Positions 1-64,000 of a stretch of 64,000 nucleotides of DNA are shown here, in pieces. Every line of letters starts with the position of its first letter. Within the stretch, counting starts at the first letter, position 1. Position numbers and translations under genes: made by a program. Under the pieces are notes generated by a model. That model saw nothing but the letters and a program-made list of their open reading frames with translations, was not told where the DNA came from and searched no databases. Source of the DNA: Mnemiopsis leidyi (Eukaryota; Ctenophora; Tentaculata; Lobata; Bolinopsidae); the NCBI GenBank assembly GCA_000226015.1, contig JH152966.1, positions 51,510 through 115,509 of the forward strand, written 5' to 3'.

Positions 1-2965
1 TTTCATGATCCCTGGTAAACATGGAAACTGAAATTGTTGTGCTATCAAGTTATCTGCCATGACATCAGATGCAAAAACCAATATGTCATCTTTAACATCT
101 TTGTATGTTGACCCTTCCTCATATTCCCTTTCAGAAAGTCTTGTCACTGCACAGAGCTCAGCTTCAGATCCTGCACAACTTTCCACATTATCACAAAATT
201 CTTCCTTTTTTATGTAAACACCTGCTATGTCAGGGCACTCAATGCCTTTTTTGCAATGGAACATTACATCATCTTCATCTTCTCCATTTTTACAGTCCTG
301 TACACCATCACACAGCCACTTACTAGGAATGGAAAGAGTTTTTCGTTCCTCCCTCGTCAAATGTCTTTCACAAGAAATATTTTTTTCGAGAACTGTCTCA
401 CAACCCTGCTCATCCTCTGCATGTTCTGAGCAATCAATCTTATTATCACAAAGCATGTATTTATGAACTGTGCATGTTTCACTTAAAGTTAAGCAAAGCT
501 CATCCATACCATCATCACAAACCTGCCAATTATTGCAAAGCCACCTGTCCCTAACCCTAGTATTAGGATGATTCTGTACAGTACAGTGTATTACATTTGT
601 ATCTGTACAATTCATCTGATCAAGTAAGCCCTCACACCCTAGAAAGTCATTGTTACTGGTTGTGGTGCTGTAAGACCTCGGGTAGTAGCAGGTATTTATC
701 TCCTTAATGGCCTTTGTGAGATCACTCCCTTTTTCTTTGCATGTGAGTTTAGTATTGTGTTTGTTTTGGCAAAGGTTTGGGTCTTCATCTTCTGAGTATT
801 CACAATATGGTTCACCGTCACAAATATGTTTTCTATCTACCCATACATCTTTTGCGTGATTATTCCGTGTGCAACTTATACCAAAACTAAACCCACAATG
901 ATACTCATCTTCACCATATTTACAATCACTATAACTATCGCACTCATATAGCTTGGGTACAAAGCCATTGTGAACTTCAGAATTAGGTGTGCAATTCCTG
1001 CCTCTTTTTTCACTGTAATCACAGTTATTTTCGTCTGACTTGTCAGAGCAATGATAATAGCCATCACATATACGCCTAGTGGGGATATTTTTATAAGACT
1101 TCGACATATTATCTCTTTGAAGACAAACCATCCCTTTACAAACCATATCGTTCACATGAACTCCTGCACAGCCACAGCTTTGGTATCTCATTGCAATTTT
1201 GTCTGAAAGAGCATAAAATAAGCCCAGAAATTGCTAAGTACAGTTTTTTTATTTTTAAACACTGTTTTTATGGTATTTTTTAAGGGTGATTGCCATGAAA
1301 TGTACACATCACCAAAAGTGTGTCTTCAAGTTTTATATAGCTGGAATTAATCAGTTCTTCAAGTTTCATTTGAAATAAGTCCTTTAATTAGTATTTTTGT
1401 TAAAATTCTGACCAAACTGTTACTTGCCAAAATTTCTAAAATGATTTGATAACCAAGCAAGAATTTTACAAACAGTGGGTATGACGTTGTTAAAGCCATA
1501 TCAAAAGCATGGATATTCCTACCTGAGCAGATGTGGGTAAAGTAGCAGTAGTCTGTTCGCTCCAGAGAAATTCTGTATATTTCATCCTGTTCTTCACATT
1601 TGTAGATAGTAACATCTTTAAAAGTAGCACTTGTTCTGATGAAATTCCCCTCAACAATCCCTTGAAAAACCACATCTTTAGTATCTGAAAATGTAATATT
1701 CTATTCATTTTTTACTAAGACACAGTATAAGGCTCAGTCATGTCATAGAATCATGTTCCCAGAGTTGGGACTGAATTTTTGGTTACACAAAATGCCCCTG
1801 TTTATGATTTCGTAACTGAAACAGTTGCATCATTTGAAAATGGTTATTAAAGGTTCATTTAATATGAATATGTTGATGTTTGATTTTAACATCAAATAGG
1901 AGCTAATAATTGCAGTTCAACTGTTGTATGAAACGTTATATCATGCTTGTACGGTGTACCAAATCCTAACCTTATAATATGAGATATCAATTTGTTTTTA
2001 TCTGTTTGTCTGATTGATAGCAATGTAACTCATGAGCAGGCATATTTGAAGTAGGAATTTTATGTTAGCTTGAATATTAGGATTCTGTAATACCTGTGCA
2101 GCTAATTGCCAGAGATCTATTTAAACCACTGCAACTGTCATTCACCACACTTCCAAAATCAGTGGTATAATTTTCCGGGTTTGTTATGTGTATCCATTGT
2201 AGCAATCCGATGTTCTGTTCGACTGGCAGATCTTGAGCTATACCTATATTGCCTTTCTCAAGCTTTTGACAGATTAGAGATGCCAAGGTGTCATTGTGAA
2301 TGTGAACATGGAGTCCATAAGAAGGGCATACATGAAAGTCTTTATCCATTTCATTATTACTGATGATGACTCTCCCATCGTTTCCTATGCTTAATTTATT
2401 TTCTTCTGAAATTACAAAATTATAGTACAAATTAAGTGAGCAATGGCTAACAAAGAAGCAGCAGATTTTGATAAAGGTATGGTTGGGTAAAAGGGACCAT
2501 TTTAAAATTTTGTCTCTAGGAGAACATTTTTTTCGGGCAAGGGTCACAATTTTTTTGTATGTAAGTAAGTGATAGCGTTTAAACTGTCAGAAGTTCAATG
2601 TGACAAAATGCTGTCTATCAACACATCAGGAGGTATATAGGCCTGAATTTATAATTTTTGTAAATTTAGAGTATGTGTGCAAACAGTATTAGAAGGGAAG
2701 GGTAAAGAATCTTTTATATCACATGTGGTGTCTTTGCTTACATTTCATTGGTCAATGTTACATGGCAAAAAATTGACAAATTTGAAACCACACCATTAAC
2801 TGGCCAATTTTTGCCAAAAGATCTTCTTTTTTCTTTAGAAATGAAACGTGATAGAATATAATAATTAAACCAGGAATGTATAGAGATAAATTTAATAAAG
2901 TAGATGATGATTAATAACATACCTGAAATTTGAGCCAATAGCAAACACGCAATGACCAATTTCAT
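1..2965 (-). CDS. Secreted or membrane receptor with SRCR-like module and LDLa repeats (5' part)
   Basis: Reconstructed by hand from four exons on the minus strand: 2965-2923, 2405-2094, 1684-1523 and 1202-1 (open to the window edge, so the 3' part is missing). Exon 1 encodes a signal peptide (MKLVIACLLLAQIS). Exon 2 looks like a degenerate SRCR module: a GRV start, a Cys then ICQ, and a final SCSG...SCTG. Exon 3 is cysteine-poor with no family recognised. Exon 4 carries about five LDL-receptor class A type repeats with acidic Ca-binding ends, e.g. CDGYYHCSDKSDENNC and CDNKIDCSEHAEDEQGC. Such repeats bind protein ligands outside the cell. No membrane segment is visible in the part seen. All three introns are GT-AG and phase 1. 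The start lies 370 bp head-to-head from the METTL25-like gene. Exon structure is solid; ligand and exact family are unknown. Confidence 0.8.
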
Positions 2966-3335
2966 CGGTGCTTAACTTAAGGTCGATCTTCCAATCACAC
3001 CAGTAAAGTTAGAACATAATGTGGTAGCAATAAAACTGAACTGAGAATCTATGGAATGTGAACTCGCTCAGTCACCCATGTGACTTAGTTAACTGACCTA
3101 CTCATAGTCCAGGTATTTGTGATAACCTTTCTAACGTAGACTTGCATCTAGGCTGTTGGCCAGTAGCTATTCTTACTGTTACCAAACAACAGCATCAAAA
3201 CCAGAAGATAAACTAGTAACATGCAGTAGAATTTTCTACCATGGCAGTAAAACCTAAATTGATATCAATACATTGATAAATTGATTCTAACCTATCTTAT
3301 TCATGAAATAATATAGACATATTAGGAGTTAATCG
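2966..3335. promoter_or_regulatory. Putative bidirectional promoter region
   Basis: 370-bp AT-rich gap between the divergent start codons of the SRCR/LDLa gene (minus) and the METTL25-like gene (plus). It must hold at least the 5' UTRs and probably the promoters of both. I saw no TATA box or other motif clear enough to call. The assignment is inferred from geometry only. Confidence 0.4.
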
Positions 3336-4712
3336 ATGGCAACTGAATCCTACAAAGATGTGCAGAGACTGCAATGTTCAATGGCAGAAGACTTGAAACT
3401 TATAAATTACTTTGAAGCTTTATCAAACTTTTTCATGGTTGATTTTTATACCTACTCGGCCTATAATATGCTTCCTAAAGCTTGGCTCGAGTCAGCAAAG
3501 CAATATGATGATTCTCTTCTTGAGCAATTTTGTACAAGTCTATTGCCTGAAAACTCTGTGAAAATCTGTCGTTCTCTGATGCCTCTTTCTATGCTGTGTT
3601 TTATTGCCTTGACCAGGAAAAAACTGGCTTTAAGAATGAAACAACCATGTCCAAAACATGAGCTACCAATTTCTTGCAAAGATCAACTAAAGTTTTTAAA
3701 GCCTAAGAAATTAGTCGAATTATCTGACATGTTACCTTGCATACAGAAAGTTGTCTCCTCCCAGAATATAACTCACGTTGTGGATATAGGATCAGGAGTG
3801 GGACATGCGTCGAGATTTATTGCTAAGCAAAATCCTCACTGTATGGTTCTTCGAATAGAAGCTCAGTCAAAGTTGATCAACAAAGCTACTGATATTGATT
3901 TGAACTTCGATAAAACGAGCAAATCGAAAAATATTTTTTCTTCAGTTTGTCGATTGACCCTGGATGACAACGTAGTGTCTTCATTTCTTCAATTACTAAA
4001 AGATGCTGATCAAGCCAATGGAACCTCCTTCTCCAGCCCAAAGAGTCGCATCTTGTTATTAGGACTACATCCCTGTGGAAATTTAGGTTCCTACATGTTG
4101 CGTTTGTTTAAAGAGTGTGCTATCTGTCAGAGTGCTGTAATTGTCAGCTGCTGTTACTTATTGATCGACTCAGAACCCAACCAGACTGGTGGATTTCCTT
4201 TGAGTAATTTTCTTAAGGATCAAGAAGTTTTGAATCTTAGCTCACAGCTAAAAGAACAAGCATGTCACAATGCCGAGTTTTATCTTTCAAGACTTGGTAG
4301 TCAGTTGAATAATCACGATAAACTCACTCAAAACTGGAGATCTATTGCAGACATATTTCTAAGTAAGAGGGAGTCCGCAAGCTCAAGGTCATGGTTCAAA
4401 TTCAAAAAGCGTGCAAACGGTGAAAATATTGTGAAATTTATCAACAAAAACCTAGCATTGCACAAACTTCCTGAATTAGATAAAGATGAAGAAGAGCTTG
4501 CCCTAAAGTTGGGTGTTGTTGATCAGTGGAAAACTTGGGCCTATTATCTTGTATACATATTAAAACTTTCGTTAGGGGTCATTGGCGAGTCCCTTATTTT
4601 GAATGACCGAATTTTATTTTTGTTAGAAAGCAGATGCAGTTCTCAGTTTGAAATTCTCTTCAATCCAAAAGAATCTTCTAGGAATGTTGCTATTGTTTCT
4701 TCCAAAAATTAA
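3336..4712 (+). CDS. METTL25/METTL25B-family methyltransferase-like protein, intronless
   Basis: Single-exon 458-aa ORF. It has an SAM-binding motif I near residues 148-157 (VVDIGSGVGH), the family signature GLHPCGNL near 243, and a VSCCYLL segment near 268 that matches the VGCCY element of the family (Methyltransf_32 type). The C-terminal part contains the conserved DQWKTW and a final LFNPKESSRNVAI stretch like the LFDP-SPRN ending of METTL25B/RRNAD1. Length is close to METTL25B (about 475 aa) and shorter than METTL25 (about 600 aa), so METTL25B is the likelier orthologue; I leave the symbol open. It is a predicted SAM-dependent methyltransferase; the substrate is not known to me. The start is the first in-frame ATG, with no good splice sites inside. 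PSTK follows 250 bp downstream on the same strand. Confidence 0.85.
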   Translation: MATESYKDVQRLQCSMAEDLKLINYFEALSNFFMVDFYTYSAYNMLPKAWLESAKQYDDSLLEQFCTSLLPENSVKICRSLMPLSMLCFIALTRKKLALRMKQPCPKHELPISCKDQLKFLKPKKLVELSDMLPCIQKVVSSQNITHVVDIGSGVGHASRFIAKQNPHCMVLRIEAQSKLINKATDIDLNFDKTSKSKNIFSSVCRLTLDDNVVSSFLQLLKDADQANGTSFSSPKSRILLLGLHPCGNLGSYMLRLFKECAICQSAVIVSCCYLLIDSEPNQTGGFPLSNFLKDQEVLNLSSQLKEQACHNAEFYLSRLGSQLNNHDKLTQNWRSIADIFLSKRESASSRSWFKFKKRANGENIVKFINKNLALHKLPELDKDEEELALKLGVVDQWKTWAYYLVYILKLSLGVIGESLILNDRILFLLESRCSSQFEILFNPKESSRNVAIVSSKN

Positions 4713-4962
4713 TGATATATTTAAATATTGTTTTTATTCATAACACTTACCATGATATTTTTATGCTTATGAACATAAATCCAAATTAATTTGATATTTT
4801 CATACTTTCAAGTATCTTATAAATGCCAATAATTTCAATTATAACTGGTAAAAAGAGATACCAATTGTCACACCGTTATTAAAATAAGACCTACCGTACT
4901 TCAGTTAAAACTTTATCTAAAGTACAAAGTACATAATAAAATTAATTGTCTTTAAGTTAGGT

Positions 4963-5832
4963 ATGTCAAAAAGAATTCTGGTTTGCTTGGTGGGATTGCC
5001 CGCTTCCGGAAAGACTACACTTTGCTCTGCAGTGATGAAGAAGCAGACTGCTTTCAGTTTTGAACACATTTGTTATGATGAGCACATCACAACAGTCGAC
5101 CACGCTTCAGATCCGAGTGCCTGGAACAAAGCACGACAGAATCTGAGTAAAAGAATCGCAAATTTGATCTCTGCAAGACCTGAAAATTCTCACAACAGTA
5201 TGGTGCTTCTTCTCGATGATAACTTCTACTACAGAGGAATGAGAAAAGAGATATTTCACATTGCACAACGTCACTCCTGTGTGTTTGGACAGATTGTCTT
5301 TAGAGTCAATAAACACTTAGCAGTATCTGCCAACAGGGAAAGAAAGGGTACGATTGTTACTGAAGAGACTATTCAAAAGATGTCTAGTCTGATAGAATAT
5401 CCTTCAGAAGCATGGGAAAAGCATGTTTTACATCTTCAGGAGTTGGAGGTATACACTGATTCTACTCTTGCTGCAAGAATCGAGAAGGTTCTACATTTCA
5501 TTGACTACCTTAGTGAGCAGTCTCCAGAGAACGATCCTGTTGACGAACTACGTAGAAAGGAGGCTGAACGTGAAAACTCTTTAAAAGACAAACTGCAGCA
5601 GTCAGACTTGATTCTAAGGAAAATCATATCTCAGAAAATTAAGGATGATAAAAGAGCCGGTTCTAAGATTCCTTACAGTGTATATTCGGAGGCAAAGTCA
5701 TTATTTTTGGAAGGAATCAAAGCAGAAACAGATGACTTTTTTCAGCAGCCTGTTTCCAAAGAGTCAGTTAGTTCACGATTTATCAAATTGTTTAATAAGG
5801 CAGTAGTTAACTATAAAAATTCCAAAGGCTGA
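4963..5832 (+). CDS. PSTK: O-phosphoseryl-tRNA(Sec) kinase
   Basis: Single-exon 289-aa ORF. It has a Walker A P-loop at residues 12-19 (GLPASGKTT context). A LLLDDNFYYRGMRKEIF segment near residues 82-98 is typical of PSTK, as is the lid-like stretch RERKGTIVTEETIQKM near 125-140 followed by a WEKH segment. The enzyme phosphorylates Ser-tRNA(Sec) with ATP, making the substrate that SEPSECS converts to selenocysteinyl-tRNA. This implies an active selenoprotein pathway in the organism. It is somewhat shorter than human PSTK (about 348 aa). The start ATG directly follows an A/T-rich leader ending GTTAGGT; no internal introns are visible. It sits in tandem behind the METTL25-like gene and 1.0 kb ahead of VPS13D. 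Confidence 0.9.
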   Translation: MSKRILVCLVGLPASGKTTLCSAVMKKQTAFSFEHICYDEHITTVDHASDPSAWNKARQNLSKRIANLISARPENSHNSMVLLLDDNFYYRGMRKEIFHIAQRHSCVFGQIVFRVNKHLAVSANRERKGTIVTEETIQKMSSLIEYPSEAWEKHVLHLQELEVYTDSTLAARIEKVLHFIDYLSEQSPENDPVDELRRKEAERENSLKDKLQQSDLILRKIISQKIKDDKRAGSKIPYSVYSEAKSLFLEGIKAETDDFFQQPVSKESVSSRFIKLFNKAVVNYKNSKG

Positions 5833-6864
5833 CAAAGTTGGGCTGTTATGGATTGTTGTATATATTGTTGTACAAATTTTTCAATTTTGTTAGTGGTGGG
5901 GTTAATTGATTTAATCAGTTGATATATTATCTGTCAGCAGTTCGAATACAATTGTATAAGACTGTGATAGGATGACCATTACATTGCTTCTTTGCTGCAA
6001 TTTGAATCTTTCAGTAAAGCTGATAAATCAAATCATGATTTTGATAAATCGACCAAATTATATGTGAAACTGAGTATGGACTATGATGATCTCATAATCT
6101 GTTGAGATTGATAAAGAGTATTCTTCCAATTTAACATCAAACAAAAACATTGATTTACGAATTTCATAAGAAGGCCTTTAATAAGCAAATTGCACAACCG
6201 TCAATCCTTAGTTCTACTTTCTCTACATATGCTACCAGTACCAGTGTTTGTGTATTTCATATTGTATTCCTTCCGTCAAAATAGCTAGAGTTCCTTCGTT
6301 AACAAAAGCTATTAGAGAAAATATAGAATGAGATAGAATCAGAATTAAGTTCATTGTTAATGCTACCCTTCTAATGCTACTCTTCTAATGCTACCCTTTT
6401 AATGCTACCCTTCTAATGCTATCCTTCTAATGCTACCCTTCTAATGCTACCCTTCTAATGCTACCCTTCTAATGCTACCCTTCCAATGCTACCCTTCTAA
6501 TGCTACCCTTCTAATACTACCCTTCTAATGCTACCTTTCTAATGCTTACCTTCTGATTGCTACCTACCTGAACGTTTTATAATTCTGGGTTCAGTCTCCT
6601 CAGCACCACTTGTTCCTTGTCCACAGTAAGATAACAATACTACATATAAACATCTACAGATATGTACCATTAACCAATTTTCCTATTAGGAGGGAACAAT
6701 GGCACATTGCCCACTTCTGTAGATTCCCCAGTTGGTGAAAAATCCAGCTTTGAGTAGCTCACAAGATATCGCGCTACCATCCGCACTTGTTCCAACTGGA
6801 GATATATATATTCGTTTCTGAGCACAAGCGTACTTGAGAAGGAGAATGAGCTGACAGCCGTGGA
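5833..6864. other. Intergenic region upstream of VPS13D
   Basis: About 1 kb between the PSTK stop and the VPS13D start codon. It contains the PSTK 3' UTR, a 14-bp minisatellite (6359-6560) and presumably the VPS13D promoter and 5' UTR. A 92-codon minus-strand ORF covering the end of this stretch and exon 1 (6670-6948) is most simply a shadow of VPS13D exon 1. Confidence 0.5.
6359..6560. repeat. 14-bp minisatellite
   Basis: About 14 copies of a unit like aatgctacccttct, mostly exact, with single-base variants and a degenerate 3' end. It lies about 300 bp upstream of the VPS13D start codon, so it may vary in length within the 5' flank. No coding potential. Confidence 0.9.
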
Positions 6865-63823
<56,959 letters not shown>

Positions 63824-64000
63824 GTAAGTTCCTTCTCAGGGAGGTTGATAAGAGAGACTTTGACATAAACGTCTCTGTCATCAGCACTGAGCTGGGTAAG
63901 TTCCTTCTCAAGGAGGTTGATAAGAGAGACTTTGACATAAACGTCTCTGTCATCAGCACTGAGCGTGGTAAGTTCCTTCTACTAAGGAGGTTGATAAGAG

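Overview
This is a window of nuclear DNA from an animal. The genes have GT-AG introns, and the protein families (TRPC channel, class A GPCRs, SRCR/LDLa receptor, CD225/dispanin protein) are metazoan. The DNA is AT-rich and dense, many genes lie inside introns of one long gene, and the GPCRs are divergent. This points to an early-branching invertebrate (ctenophore, cnidarian or placozoan-like; I lean to ctenophore, weakly). I cannot fix the species by reading alone. Homology calls compare my hand translations with family members I remember; no search or alignment program was run.

Layout. (1) 1-2965, minus strand: 5' part of a secreted or membrane receptor with a signal peptide, an SRCR-like module and LDL-receptor class A repeats; it runs off the left edge. 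(2) 3336-4712 and 4963-5832, plus strand: two compact intronless genes, a METTL25/METTL25B-family methyltransferase and PSTK (O-phosphoseryl-tRNA(Sec) kinase). (3) 6865 to the right edge, plus strand: one very large gene, VPS13D, a bridge-like lipid-transfer protein. I could chain 42 exons by hand. Every intron is GT-AG, all phases agree and I saw no in-frame stop; together they give 2109 codons plus one base, about half of a VPS13D protein.

Genes nested in VPS13D introns. Intron 7 holds a complete antisense TRPC-type channel (3 exons, 833 aa). Intron 13 holds an antisense class A GPCR (6 exons, 364 aa). Intron 28 holds an antisense CD225/dispanin-family gene (2 exons, 200 aa) and a possible small antisense membrane protein. 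Intron 35 holds a 1.04-kb non-autonomous hAT transposon with a perfect 8-bp target duplication and two tandem, intronless, sense GPCR paralogues.

Most unusual signal. At least eight minisatellite arrays sit on splice junctions, so the unit carries exon end, splice site and intron start together. In VPS13D, five arrays multiply the 5' splice site (exons 8, 17, 33, 38, 42) and one the 3' splice site (exon 21). Two more do so in nested genes (dispanin exon 1 donor, antisense GPCR exon 3 acceptor). Three of the six VPS13D arrays offer at least one extra splice site that keeps the reading frame. I know of no standard feature type for this recurring architecture, and it is my main finding.
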